A DNA stretch of 64,000 nt from Flavobacterium sp. SH_e (GCF_025717045.1 NZ_JAOVZN010000006.1:1089488-1153487); one strand, 5' to 3'. Shown: positions 26,221 through 35,111, counted from the first letter of the stretch. Notes: generated by a model from the sequence alone, not told the origin. Numbers and translations: made by a program.

Positions 26221-27198
26221 ATGAATATTACGTCTCAAATAAAACAGCCTATTTTTACCGAGATGGAACTTTTCGAAAAAAAGTTCCATGAGTCGATGAC
26301 TTCAAAGGTTGCGTTACTAAACCGAATCACTTATTATATCGTAAACCGCAAGGGAAAACAAATGCGTCCGATGTTTGTTTTTCTTACTGCAAAAATGGTT
26401 TCTGGCGGTACTGTAAACGAAAGAACCTATCGCGGAGCTTCAGTAATTGAGCTTATTCACACGGCAACTTTGGTACACGATGATGTTGTGGACGACAGTA
26501 ATCGTCGTCGCGGATTTTTCTCAATCAATGCACTTTGGAAAAATAAAATTGCCGTTTTGGTTGGAGATTATTTATTGTCGAAAGGTTTATTGCTTTCTAT
26601 TGATAATGGCGATTTTGATTTATTGAGAATTATTTCTGTAGCCGTTCGCGAAATGAGTGAAGGAGAATTACTTCAAATCGAAAAAGCAAGAAGACTTGAT
26701 ATTACCGAAGATGTTTACTACGAAATCATCAGAAAGAAAACGGCAACGCTTATTGCAGCTTGTTGTGCGCTTGGCGCGAAAGCCGTAATCGAAGACGATA
26801 TTCAGGTAGAAAACATGCGCAAATTCGGAGAATTGATCGGAATGGCTTTTCAAATCAAAGATGATTTATTTGATTATAGCGAAGAAGCCATAGGGAAACC
26901 AACAGGAATTGATATTAAAGAGCAAAAAATGACTTTGCCTTTAATTCACGTTTTAAATACTTGTACTCCGCAAGAAAAAAAGTGGCTGATAAACTCCATC
27001 AAAAACCACAACAAAGACAAAAAACGCGTCAAGGAAGTTATTGCTTTTGTAAAAGATAATAATGGTTTGGCTTACGCCGAAAACAAAATGGTCGAATTTC
27101 AGCAGGAAGCTCTTTCTCTTTTAGACAATTACCCAGACTCTGAGTATAAAGATGCTTTGACTTTGATGGTGAACTACGTTATTGAGAGAAAAAAATAA
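26221..27198 (+). CDS. polyprenyl diphosphate synthase (trans-isoprenyl)
   Basis: Builds the long prenyl diphosphate chain for quinones. 325 residues. The first aspartate-rich motif is HDDVVDDSNRRRG (86-98) and the second is QIKDDLFDYS (211-220). GKQMRP (45-50) is the usual substrate-binding region, and KTATLIAACCALGA follows. The small residues upstream of the first motif (IELIHTATLVH) suit a long-chain (octaprenyl/heptaprenyl type) product, but the exact chain length cannot be read. No start ambiguity: the promoter lies immediately upstream. Confidence 0.94.
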   Translation: MNITSQIKQPIFTEMELFEKKFHESMTSKVALLNRITYYIVNRKGKQMRPMFVFLTAKMVSGGTVNERTYRGASVIELIHTATLVHDDVVDDSNRRRGFFSINALWKNKIAVLVGDYLLSKGLLLSIDNGDFDLLRIISVAVREMSEGELLQIEKARRLDITEDVYYEIIRKKTATLIAACCALGAKAVIEDDIQVENMRKFGELIGMAFQIKDDLFDYSEEAIGKPTGIDIKEQKMTLPLIHVLNTCTPQEKKWLINSIKNHNKDKKRVKEVIAFVKDNNGLAYAENKMVEFQQEALSLLDNYPDSEYKDALTLMVNYVIERKK

Positions 27199-27324
27199 TC
27201 TTTCTTAAATTAGATAATCAGAAAACTTGTTAATTAGATAATTGGTTTACTTTGTTGTAAATCAGTTGTGTATTACTATGCGTTGGAATTTGGAATTTAA
27301 AAATTTGATTTTTTTTTAAGTTCA

Positions 27325-27353
27325 TGCAACCATTTTAAATCGACAATCGTCTA
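27325..27353 (+). promoter_or_regulatory. ECF-type promoter of the sigma factor gene
   Basis: TGCAACC (27325-27331) and CGTCTA (27348-27353), separated by 16 bases. These are typical -35 (GCAAC) and -10 (CGTCTA) elements of extracytoplasmic-function sigma factors. It ends 46 bases before the sigma gene, which suggests autoregulation. Confidence 0.68.
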
Positions 27354-27399
27354 TGCTAATAGAAGTCTGTTTCTAAAACCAAAAACCAAGAGCTTATTA

Positions 27400-27960
27400 A
27401 TGAAAATTATTTCGTTACATCAAGAAGAAACCAAAATCATAAAGTTGGCTGTCGAGAACAATCGTCAGGCACAGCAGCAGATTTACGGTAAATATTCTTC
27501 GAAAATGTTAAGTGTTTGCCGTCAATATATAAAGGACATTCAATTGGCAGAAGATGTAATGATAACAGCTTTCATGAAAGTGTTTACAAATTTGAAAAAC
27601 TTTGAACACAAAGGAAGTTTTGAAGGCTGGATCCGCCGAATTATGGTTAACGAATCTATTTCTTATTTAAGAGTTCAGAAAAAAGTAAAATTTGCCGAAG
27701 ATGAATTTTTTGTTGAAGAAAGCTTTAATGAAATCGACAGCCAATTTACAGTAGAACAGATTCAGTATTTAATTGATGCTTTGCCAGATGGTTATAAAAT
27801 GGTTTTCAATTTATACGCAATCGAAGGTTACAAACACAATGAAATTGCCAAGATGTTAGGTATTAATGAAGGAACATCGAAATCGCAATTATCGCACGCT
27901 AGAAAAATGCTGCAAACACAAATTACTATTTTAAAAAAACAAGATAATGGAACCGAATAA
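27400..27960 (+). CDS. RNA polymerase ECF-type sigma-70 factor
   Basis: 186 residues. Region 2 is visible as QQIYGKYSSKMLSVCRQYIKDIQLAEDVMITAFMKVFTNLKNF, followed by EGWIRRIMVNESISYLR. Region 4 is LPDGYKMVFNLYAIEGYKHNEIAKMLGINEGTSKSQLSHARKML. It has no N-terminal region 1 and no C-terminal extension. It heads an operon with a membrane anti-sigma-like gene overlapping by 14 bases, and probably with the secreted protein gene further on. An ECF-type promoter lies in front of it. Confidence 0.93.
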   Translation: MKIISLHQEETKIIKLAVENNRQAQQQIYGKYSSKMLSVCRQYIKDIQLAEDVMITAFMKVFTNLKNFEHKGSFEGWIRRIMVNESISYLRVQKKVKFAEDEFFVEESFNEIDSQFTVEQIQYLIDALPDGYKMVFNLYAIEGYKHNEIAKMLGINEGTSKSQLSHARKMLQTQITILKKQDNGTE

Positions 27961-28666
27961 TTTTGAAAAGGATTTCCGTGAAAAACTAAACCAACGAGAA
28001 ATCGAGCCAAGCAACAAAGCCTGGGATCGATTGGATGCAATGTTGAGTGTTGCAGAAGAGAAAAAAACAGAGAAAAAATCAAAAAGAAAATGGCTGTATA
28101 TCGCAGCAAGTTTTATTGGGTTTTTATTGGTTGGAACGTTGTTTTTCAATCAAAATAAAAATGCAGTTAAAACGCCAGAAGCAGTAGTTGTTGAAAAAGA
28201 AACTAAAACTAAAAAAGAATCGGTTACAGAACCTGTTTTAAATACTATTGATTCAGCGAAAACCGAGAATGCAATTGCCGAGAAAACTTCGGAAGAAAAA
28301 GTAAATAAAAATGAAAAAATTAGGAATCAAATTTTAAATAGAATCAGTAAAAATGAATCAAATCAAATAGCGGAGTCTTCAATCATCATCAAAAACAATC
28401 AAGAAAAACAATCAGTAAACAATCAAACCGTAATCACAGAGAATCCTAAAAAAGAAAATGTTGATCAATTATTGCAAACAGGAGAAAATAAAGTTTTGGC
28501 AGAAAGCGGCGTTAAAAAAGCAAAAGTAAAAATCAATGCCAACGATTTATTGAATCAAGTCGACGGCGAGTTAGAGCTTTCATTTAGAGAAAAAGTGATT
28601 ACTAAAGTAAACAAAAACTTTCAAGAAGTAAAAGTCGCTTTGTCTAATAGAAATCAACAAGAGTAA
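27947..28666 (+). CDS. single-pass membrane protein, probable anti-sigma factor
   Basis: 239 residues. N-terminal cytosolic part (about 1-46, FEKDFREKLNQREIEPSNKAWDRL), one transmembrane helix (about 47-66, WLYIAASFIGFLLVGTLFF), and a long, Lys/Glu/Asn-rich periplasmic region with low complexity. Its start overlaps the sigma factor gene by 14 bases, so translation is coupled. Location, topology and the small cytosolic domain are those of anti-sigma partners in Flavobacteriia; no zinc-binding anti-sigma motif is present. The role is inferred from context. Confidence 0.7.
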   Translation: MEPNNFEKDFREKLNQREIEPSNKAWDRLDAMLSVAEEKKTEKKSKRKWLYIAASFIGFLLVGTLFFNQNKNAVKTPEAVVVEKETKTKKESVTEPVLNTIDSAKTENAIAEKTSEEKVNKNEKIRNQILNRISKNESNQIAESSIIIKNNQEKQSVNNQTVITENPKKENVDQLLQTGENKVLAESGVKKAKVKINANDLLNQVDGELELSFREKVITKVNKNFQEVKVALSNRNQQE

Positions 28667-28724
28667 AGCATTAATAAATAAAATCATCAATCACTAATCA
28701 ATCATTTTAAAAAATCAATCAATC

Positions 28725-29753
28725 ATGAAAAATATTACCATTTATTTCATTCTTTTCTTTTTCCTTTTGGTAAGTAAAGTAATTGGACAAGAAACCTTTG
28801 AATCTGAAACAAAAAGAATCGCTAACAAAATCGAGAAGATTACAAAAGAAGAAAAAGAAGCTTTAAAAGAAGAAGTTGAAGCAGTAAACGTTCAGTTATC
28901 TGAAGGAAAAATTACTCAGGAACAGGCTGAAAAACGTAAAAAAGAATTGGCAGAGGCAAGAGCTGTAATTATGGAAGAAAAAATTACTCTGGCTCAAAAT
29001 GAACTAAACGATTTAGTTCAGAAAAAAGTAGATGGGAAAATAAAAGAAGATTCTGCAAAAATCTACATGATTCGCTGGAAGTCATATAGTCATCATAAAG
29101 ATTCTATTCGAAGCGAAAAAAGAACTACTTCTCAGTTTGTATTTGCGATGGGTTTAAATAATATGCTGGCAGATGGAAAGCTTCAGGATTCAAATTATAA
29201 ATTTATGGGATCGCATTTTTACGAATGGGGTTTTACTTATAATTCAAGATTAATGAAAAATGACAATTTGCTTCATGCAAAATACGGGCTTTCATTAATG
29301 TATAATAATATACGTCCAACAAATAACAGAAGTTTTGTCGTAGATGGAGAACAGACAAATCTATTAGAAAACCAGATGCATTTGACCGAATCTCGTTTTA
29401 GAAATGTGTATTTGGTTGCGCCGGTACATTTAGAGTTTGATTTTACCAGACCCACTGAAAGTAACGGAAAAACGTATTTTAAAACTCATAAAAGTTTCCG
29501 TTTTGGTATTGGGGGTTATGCAGGAATCAACGTAAAATCAAAACAGATATTAAAATTTGAAGAAGAAGATTTAAAATATAAAACCACAATAAAAGGCGAT
29601 TACAATGTAAATAATTTTATTTATGGTCTGAGCTCATATATAGGATATAGAGAACTAAGTTTGTATTGTAAGTATGATTTAAATACATTATTTCAAAATA
29701 ATCTAGTAAAAGAGAATAACATATCGTTAGGGCTTCGCGTAGATTTAAACTAA
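28725..29753 (+). CDS. exported protein with coiled-coil and outer-membrane barrel-like region
   Basis: 342 residues, signal peptide MKNITIYFILFFFLLVSKVIGQ. Residues about 25-110 are a charged coiled coil (KEEKEALKEEVEAVNVQLSEGKITQEQAEKRKKEL). The rest is strand-rich: FVFAMGLNNMLADG, FYEWGFTYNSRLM, YGLSLMYNN, FRFGIGGYAGINVKSK, and a final NISLGLRVDLN. This looks like an eight-strand outer membrane barrel behind a periplasmic coiled coil. It follows the anti-sigma-like gene by 58 bases and may be the target of the sigma pair. Function unknown. Confidence 0.75.
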   Translation: MKNITIYFILFFFLLVSKVIGQETFESETKRIANKIEKITKEEKEALKEEVEAVNVQLSEGKITQEQAEKRKKELAEARAVIMEEKITLAQNELNDLVQKKVDGKIKEDSAKIYMIRWKSYSHHKDSIRSEKRTTSQFVFAMGLNNMLADGKLQDSNYKFMGSHFYEWGFTYNSRLMKNDNLLHAKYGLSLMYNNIRPTNNRSFVVDGEQTNLLENQMHLTESRFRNVYLVAPVHLEFDFTRPTESNGKTYFKTHKSFRFGIGGYAGINVKSKQILKFEEEDLKYKTTIKGDYNVNNFIYGLSSYIGYRELSLYCKYDLNTLFQNNLVKENNISLGLRVDLN

Positions 29754-29776
29754 AAGTATTGGTCGTTTAGTTAGTG

Positions 29777-29806
29777 AAAAAAGCATCTCAACAGAGGTGC
29801 TTTTTT
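29777..29806 (+). terminator. terminator behind the sigma factor operon
   Basis: Stem AAAAAAGCATCT (29777-29788) / AGGTGCTTTTTT (29795-29806) with one G-T pair, ending in T. Confidence 0.75.
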
Positions 29807-29841
29807 GATTTAAAATGATTAAAATTCCAACAAGATTTGCG

Positions 29842-29849
29842 TATTTTTG
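29842..29849 (+). promoter_or_regulatory. -7 promoter element of dnaG
   Basis: TATTTTTG fits TAnnTTTG and lies 30 bases before the TTG start. No matching -33 element at the right distance. Confidence 0.45.
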
Positions 29850-29879
29850 CTAGCTCTCAACTTTTAAAATTTATACACT

Positions 29880-31952
29880 TTGATTTCACAAAGCACCATT
29901 GACTCTGTTTTTGAAACTGCTCGAGTAGAGGAGGTTATCGGCGATTTTGTCAATTTAAAACGCGCAGGAAGTAATTTTAAAGGTTTGAGTCCATTCTCAG
30001 ATGAGCGTTCTCCTTCGTTCATGGTTTCTCCAGCGAAAGGAATCTGGAAAGATTTTAGTACAGGAAAAGGTGGAAATTCTGTTAAATTTTTAATGGAACA
30101 TTCGCAGTTTACCTATCCAGAAGCCATTCGTTATTTAGCCAAAAAATACAATATCGAAATTGAAGAAACGGAACAAACTGAAGCAGAAAAAGCAAATACA
30201 GATCTTCGTGAAAGTATGTATTTGGTTTCTGAATTTGCTGCGAAGTATTTTCAAGATGTTTTAATAAATTCTGAAGAAGGAAAAGCGATTGGTTTATCTT
30301 ATTTTAAAGAAAGAGGATTTACGAATGAAACCATTAAAAAATTCAATTTAGGATATTCTCCAGAAACTTGGGATGCTTTGACGAAAGAAGCCTTGGGGAA
30401 AGGTTATAAATTAGAATTTCTAGAAAGTACAGGTTTAACAATTCCGAGAGAAGATAGACCATTTGACCGATTTAAAGGGCGTGTAATGTTTCCGATTCAA
30501 AGTATGTCAGGTCGTGTTTTAGGTTTTGGAGGACGTATTTTAACGAATGATAAAAAAGCAGCAAAATATCTGAATTCGCCAGAAAGTGATATTTACCATA
30601 AAAGTAAAGTCCTTTACGGAATTTATCATGCTAAACAAGCAATTGCCAAACAAAACAATTGTTATTTGGTGGAAGGTTATACCGATGTAATTCAGTTTAG
30701 TCAAGCTGGAATAGAGAATGTTGTAGCTTCTTCTGGAACGGCTTTAACGCCAGATCAGATTCGTTTAATAAATCGTCTGACGCGAAATATAACCGTTCTT
30801 TTTGATGGAGATGCAGCTGGTTTAAGAGCTTCTATTCGAGGAATAGATTTGATTTTGGAAGAAGGAATGAATGTAAGAGTTTGTTCTTTTCCTGATGGAG
30901 AAGATCCAGACAGTTTTGCTCGAAAAAATTCTCATGACGATTTAGTTGCTTATTTAGAAAATAACAGCAAAGACTTTATACAGTTTAAAGCTTCGATTTT
31001 AATGGGCGAAGCTAAAAATGACCCCATAAAAAAAGCCGATTTGATTCGTGATATGGTTGCGAGTATTTCTAAAATACCAGATCGTATTCAGCGTGAAGTC
31101 TATATTCAAGAATGTGCTCGAATCATGGATATTTCGGAGCAGGTCCTGACAAGTACTTTGGCTCAGTTAATTCAGAAAGATATAGCGGAAGCCAATAAAA
31201 AGCAGAAACAAGAGCAAAAACCTTTTGAAGTTCATAGAAATCAGCCTCCACAAGCAGGTACGTTTTCAGGAGGAGATCCGGAAGATCCAAGAACTGGGCC
31301 GCCAGAAGGTTATGATTATCCAGGCGATCCAGGATATTATCCGCAAGAACAAACCCAAAAAGTAGATATTTTATATGGTTTTGAAAGGAAAATTATAGAA
31401 ATTCTATTATTGTACGGAAGTGTGGTTGAAAATTTTGAAGATGTTTTCTTAAAAGCTGATGAAGAAGGAAATGTAAAAGAGGTTTCTGAAAAACGACAAT
31501 ATAAAGTATTTGAAAAAATTTATTTGAGTCTGCAGGAAGATGAGGTAGAACTCTCAAATACTTTGTTTAAGAATATTTATAATAATATTATTGACTTCTA
31601 TAACCAAAATGAGACTTTTAGTTTAGATAAATATTTAATGCATTTAGAGCCTGAATTTGCTCAGGAAGTAACTAATATTTTGATGGAAGACGAAAGGTTA
31701 ACCATTCATAATTGGGAAGGACAGAATATTTTTCCAAAACATAAATCGGAAACTATCGAATTGAATGTTTCAGATACCATTTTCTCAATGCGATGGTATT
31801 TGGTTTCTGGAATTATTGCAGAATTGAAAAATTCGCTGTTGAATGATCCGCAGGAAGATAATTCAGAAGTTTTGAGTATGGTTGTCGATTATTCTAAACT
31901 ACTAAATAATTTTTCGAAGAAATTAGGCCGAGTAGTGGTGCCTTATCACTAA
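29880..31952 (+). CDS. dnaG: DNA primase DnaG, without zinc ligands
   Basis: Makes RNA primers at the replication fork. 690 residues, TTG start. The N-terminal zinc-binding domain keeps its frame (FKGLSPFSDERSPSFMVSP...WKDFSTGKGGN), but all four ligands are replaced: Ser37, Ser40, Asp58 and Thr61 stand where E. coli has Cys40, His43, Cys61 and Cys64, at identical spacing. The TOPRIM core is intact (FPIQSMSGRVLGFGGR, YLVEGYTDVIQFSQAG, TVLFDGDAAGLRASIRG, EDPDSFAR). An insert rich in Pro, Gly and Asp (about 440-490) links it to a C-terminal helical DnaB-binding domain. The loss appears typical of Flavobacteriia rather than a defect of this gene. Confidence 0.95.
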   Translation: MISQSTIDSVFETARVEEVIGDFVNLKRAGSNFKGLSPFSDERSPSFMVSPAKGIWKDFSTGKGGNSVKFLMEHSQFTYPEAIRYLAKKYNIEIEETEQTEAEKANTDLRESMYLVSEFAAKYFQDVLINSEEGKAIGLSYFKERGFTNETIKKFNLGYSPETWDALTKEALGKGYKLEFLESTGLTIPREDRPFDRFKGRVMFPIQSMSGRVLGFGGRILTNDKKAAKYLNSPESDIYHKSKVLYGIYHAKQAIAKQNNCYLVEGYTDVIQFSQAGIENVVASSGTALTPDQIRLINRLTRNITVLFDGDAAGLRASIRGIDLILEEGMNVRVCSFPDGEDPDSFARKNSHDDLVAYLENNSKDFIQFKASILMGEAKNDPIKKADLIRDMVASISKIPDRIQREVYIQECARIMDISEQVLTSTLAQLIQKDIAEANKKQKQEQKPFEVHRNQPPQAGTFSGGDPEDPRTGPPEGYDYPGDPGYYPQEQTQKVDILYGFERKIIEILLLYGSVVENFEDVFLKADEEGNVKEVSEKRQYKVFEKIYLSLQEDEVELSNTLFKNIYNNIIDFYNQNETFSLDKYLMHLEPEFAQEVTNILMEDERLTIHNWEGQNIFPKHKSETIELNVSDTIFSMRWYLVSGIIAELKNSLLNDPQEDNSEVLSMVVDYSKLLNNFSKKLGRVVVPYH

Positions 31953-31958
31953 AAAGAA

Positions 31959-32004
31959 AAAACTCTATCTTTTTTGATTCATCAAATAAGATAGAGTTTT
32001 TATA
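31959..32004. terminator. terminator between dnaG and the response regulator gene
   Basis: Stem AAAACTCTATCTT (31959-31971) / AAGATAGAGTTTT (31988-32000), flanked by A-rich and T-rich tracts; can serve both convergent genes. Confidence 0.82.
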
Positions 32005-32047
32005 AAGGTTTTCGATTTGCTTAAAATTAAGGTAGTCGAGATTGTAA

Positions 32048-32677
32048 TTAAATAATTTCTAAAGTCTTAGCTTTATTTACTAAGTCAACTAAATTAGTAA
32101 CATTTAATTTAGTTAATAATCTCAGTTTGTAAGTACTGATCGTTTTTTCGTTCAGATTTAAGATTTTAGAGATTTCATTGTTTTTCTTACCATCACTTAA
32201 GTAACGTAAAACTTCGATCTCACGATTTGAAAGTTTTCTGTACAGACGCTCGCTTTTACTTTGTTTAGCGATAAGTGCCATGTTTTTGCGTACTGTTTCG
32301 TTGATGATAATTTTTCCTTCGTGTACTTTAATAATAGAATGACCTAATGTTTCAAGTTTTTCTGTTTTGTGTACATACCCAGAAACTCCTGCTTTAATTG
32401 CGTTAGGAGCATACATTTGCTCAGCAAGATCACTGAAAATAACAATTTTTGTTTTTGGGAAATTTTTCAGGATAGATTTAATTTCAAAGATGCTTGAAAG
32501 ACCTTCTAATTCTAGATCTAAAATTAGAATGTCGATCTCCTTCGTTTGAAGAATATCTCTAACCATTGAAAAATTGCCGACATTGGCAACAATTGAAATT
32601 TGATCGTGGTCTTTAAAATAAGACTTAACGCCAAAGTGCGTCACAGGATGATTGTCTGCTAGACATACTTTAATCAT
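32048..32677 (-). CDS. NarL/FixJ-type response regulator
   Basis: 209 residues. The receiver domain (about 1-120) has the phosphorylation site Asp54 in DILILDLELEG, acidic residue Asp8 and Lys104 in GYVHKTEK. A LuxR-type helix-turn-helix follows (about 145-205, LSNREIEVLRYLSDGKKNNEISKILNLNEKTISTYKLRLLTKL). The acidic pair at the start is only partly kept (ADNHP), as in several Flavobacterium regulators. No histidine kinase gene is adjacent, so the partner is unknown. The nadE gene lies upstream with a 90-base gap. Confidence 0.93.
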   Translation of the reverse strand: MIKVCLADNHPVTHFGVKSYFKDHDQISIVANVGNFSMVRDILQTKEIDILILDLELEGLSSIFEIKSILKNFPKTKIVIFSDLAEQMYAPNAIKAGVSGYVHKTEKLETLGHSIIKVHEGKIIINETVRKNMALIAKQSKSERLYRKLSNREIEVLRYLSDGKKNNEISKILNLNEKTISTYKLRLLTKLNVTNLVDLVNKAKTLEII

Positions 32678-32769
32678 AATTTTTACCTTTTTTAGAATTG
32701 TTCATGTTTTTGGAGTGGTAAAATTAATAAATAAATTCTGTAATAACTCGCAGAGAATGTTAAAATCTA

Positions 32770-33576
32770 TTATTTTAACGTTTTTGGTATCAAACAAACT
32801 GGAATTGGATCCATTTTGTGCTTATTGCTGGTGTTTAATCTTTTATAAATTTCAAAGACAGATTTTTCTCTCCCTTCAAAGTCAGATGCCGTATTTCCTG
32901 ACTCCGCCGCTAACATTGCCCATTCTAATTCGTCATAACTTGCACCTAATTGATCCTCATCTGTACGATTATCGCCAAATAATCCATCTGTAGGAGCAGC
33001 TGTTAAAATTGACTGTGGAATTTGCAAAAATTCTCCCAATGCATATACATCAGATTTCATTAAATCAGCAATCGGACTCAAATCGACGCCGCCGTCTCCA
33101 TATTTTGTGTAAAAACCTACACCAAAATCTTCAACTTTGTTTCCAGTTCCGGCAACAAGTAAACCATGAATTCCGGCTAAATAATATAAAGAAGTCATTC
33201 TAATACGTGCACGCGTATTTGCTAAAGCCAAATTTACTTTTGCTTCGTCAGCTGTTGAAGGCACTGCACTTTTAAATGATTCAAAAACTCCTGTCAAATC
33301 TGTCTGAATATCAGAAACATTTGGAAAACGTTTTTTAAGTTGTTCAATATGTTCTTTGGCTCTATTTACTTGGCTTTCTGCCTGATGAATTGGCATTTCT
33401 ACACATAAAACTTTCAGTCCTGTCTGCGCACATAAAGTTGAAGTTACTGCAGAATCTACACCTCCAGAGATTCCGATTACAAAACCATTTACTTTTGCAC
33501 TAGTAGCATAATTTTTTAACCACTCTACAATATGCGTATTTACCTTTTCTGTCTGAATTGTGCTTTTTTTAGCCAT
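32770..33576 (-). CDS. nadE: ammonia-dependent NAD+ synthetase
   Basis: Last step of NAD biosynthesis: deamido-NAD + ATP + ammonia to NAD. 268 residues, the short form without a glutaminase domain. PP-loop SGGVDS (37-42) in GFVIGISGGVDSAVTS, then LALANTRARIRMTSLYYLAG, LVAGTGNKVEDFGVGFYTKYGDGGVDLSPIADL and PTDGLFGDNRTDEDQLGASYDELE, all expected in this order. It is divergent from gldB; in F. johnsoniae, gldB and gldC are also found together, as here. Confidence 0.96.
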   Translation of the reverse strand: MAKKSTIQTEKVNTHIVEWLKNYATSAKVNGFVIGISGGVDSAVTSTLCAQTGLKVLCVEMPIHQAESQVNRAKEHIEQLKKRFPNVSDIQTDLTGVFESFKSAVPSTADEAKVNLALANTRARIRMTSLYYLAGIHGLLVAGTGNKVEDFGVGFYTKYGDGGVDLSPIADLMKSDVYALGEFLQIPQSILTAAPTDGLFGDNRTDEDQLGASYDELEWAMLAAESGNTASDFEGREKSVFEIYKRLNTSNKHKMDPIPVCLIPKTLK

Positions 33577-33605
33577 AATAGTTTAAGTTTTAAGATACAG
33601 GGATG

Positions 33606-33613
33606 TATATTTG
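33606..33613 (+). promoter_or_regulatory. -7 promoter element of gldB
   Basis: TATATTTG matches TAnnTTTG, 62 bases before the gldB start, in the 99-base spacer to divergent nadE. Confidence 0.5.
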
Positions 33614-33675
33614 CAGAATTATTTTGAGTATGCAATTACTTAAAATTCTGATAACACAAATCTAATTAAAATAAA

Positions 33676-34632
33676 ATGAAAATTTATCGCTTTGCAGTGG
33701 TTCTATGCCTGTTTTTTTTATCCTGTGATCAAAAAAGTAAGGTTGAAAAAGAAGTAGAAGAAATTCCAGTTGATATTAAAGTAGAACGTTTTGATAAAGT
33801 GTTTTTTGAAACCAAACCTCAAGATCTTGCAAAGATAAAAAAGCAATATCCGTTTTTCTTCCCTGGAAACGATGACAATATTTGGATTCAGAAAATGAAT
33901 GATCCAATCTGGAGAGAAGTTTATGACGAAGTTCAGAAAAAATACAGCAATTTTGAACCTGTTCGTAAAGAGTTTGACGGGCTTTTTCAACACATAAAAT
34001 ATTATTTTCCTAAAACTAAAATCCCTAAAGTAATTACGGTTATTGGAGAAATGGACTATAGTGCAAAAGCAATTTATGCAGATAGTCTTGTAGTTGTTGC
34101 TTTGGAGCTTTATTTAGGAAAAGATCATAAGTTTTATGAGTTCCCAAATTATTTAAAACAAAATTTCGAAGAAAGGCAGATTATGCCAGATGTGGTTTCT
34201 AGTTTTTCTTATAGAAATATTCCAAATTCATTAGATAAAAGTTTAGTTGCTCAGATGGTTTTTGAAGGGAAACAGCTTTATGCAAAAGATTTGCTTCTTC
34301 CAGAATACACAGATGCAGAAAAAATAGGATATACTCCAGAACAAATTAAATGGTGTGAAGAAAATGAAGCTTATATGTGGCGCTATTTCATAGAAAATGA
34401 AATGCTTTACAGTGACGATCCAAAATTAAGAACACGATTTATAACACCAGCACCTTTCTCTAAATTCTTTTTAGAAATAGATAATGATTCTCCAGGACGA
34501 GTAGGAACTTGGATCGGATGGCAAATGGTACGTTCATACATGAAAAATAATAGTAATGTTTCTTTGGCAGAATTATTTAAAATTGATGCAAAAGAAATCT
34601 TCGAAAAATCAAAATATAAACCTAAGAAATAA
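33676..34632 (+). CDS. gldB: gliding motility lipoprotein GldB
   Basis: Component needed for gliding and linked in Flavobacterium to the type IX secretion/gliding machinery. 318 residues with a lipobox (LFFLSC, Cys17). Recognisable GldB text: VDIKVERFDKVFFE, YPFFFPGNDD, NDPIWREVYDEVQKKY, FQHIKYYFPKTKIPKVI, LYLGKDHKFYEFPNYLKQNF and the C-terminal DNDSPGRVGTWIGWQMVRSYM. The last base of the stop overlaps the start of gldC, as expected for this conserved pair. Confidence 0.95.
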   Translation: MKIYRFAVVLCLFFLSCDQKSKVEKEVEEIPVDIKVERFDKVFFETKPQDLAKIKKQYPFFFPGNDDNIWIQKMNDPIWREVYDEVQKKYSNFEPVRKEFDGLFQHIKYYFPKTKIPKVITVIGEMDYSAKAIYADSLVVVALELYLGKDHKFYEFPNYLKQNFEERQIMPDVVSSFSYRNIPNSLDKSLVAQMVFEGKQLYAKDLLLPEYTDAEKIGYTPEQIKWCEENEAYMWRYFIENEMLYSDDPKLRTRFITPAPFSKFFLEIDNDSPGRVGTWIGWQMVRSYMKNNSNVSLAELFKIDAKEIFEKSKYKPKK

Positions 34633-34964
34633 TGGCAAATATAAACTCAGAGATTAAATTCAATATAGAATTAGACGAAAACCGCGTTCCAGAAAAACTA
34701 ACATGGAGTGCTCAAGATGGAGGAGTGCAAGCGGAAGAAGCTAAAGCGATCATGTTGTCTATTTGGGACAGCAAAGCAAAAGAAACAATGCGTATCGATT
34801 TGTGGACGAAAGATATGCCGGTAGACGAAATGAAGATTTTCTTTCACCAGACTTTAGTTGCAATGTCGGATACTTTCAAACGCGCAACAGATGATGAAAA
34901 AATGTCTGATACGATGAAAGATTTTTGTGATTACTTCGCAGAAAAATTAGAGCTTACGAAATAG
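34632..34964 (+). CDS. gldC: gliding motility protein GldC
   Basis: 110 residues, no signal peptide, so cytosolic. Family text is plain: SEIKFNIELDENRVPEKLTWSAQDGG, AKAIMLSIWDSKAKETMRIDLWTKDMPVDEMKIFFHQTL. In F. johnsoniae gldC mutants glide less well, and GldC is thought to support the other Gld proteins. The ATG overlaps the gldB stop. A terminator follows 20 bases on. Confidence 0.95.
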   Translation: MANINSEIKFNIELDENRVPEKLTWSAQDGGVQAEEAKAIMLSIWDSKAKETMRIDLWTKDMPVDEMKIFFHQTLVAMSDTFKRATDDEKMSDTMKDFCDYFAEKLELTK

Positions 34965-34983
34965 TTAAAATTTTAAATAAATG

Positions 34984-35028
34984 AAAATCTCAAATTCCAA
35001 TCTTAATATTGGGTTTGGGATTTTTTTA
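34984..35028 (+). terminator. terminator behind gldC
   Basis: Imperfect stem AAATCTCAAATTCCAAT / ATTGGGTTTGGGATTT followed by a T-run (35020-35027). Confidence 0.65.
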
Positions 35029-35111
35029 TTGTTTTAAAATAAATTGGAATTCTATTTTGTAATTAAATCTTAAAAAGGTATTTTTCCAATATCGTTTTAA
35101 GAAAAAATAAT

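Noticed and set aside
30000..30110. DnaG read as a broken gene because of missing zinc ligands
   Set aside because: The frame is intact over 690 codons, all TOPRIM motifs are kept and the replaced positions keep their spacing; this is a lineage state, not decay.
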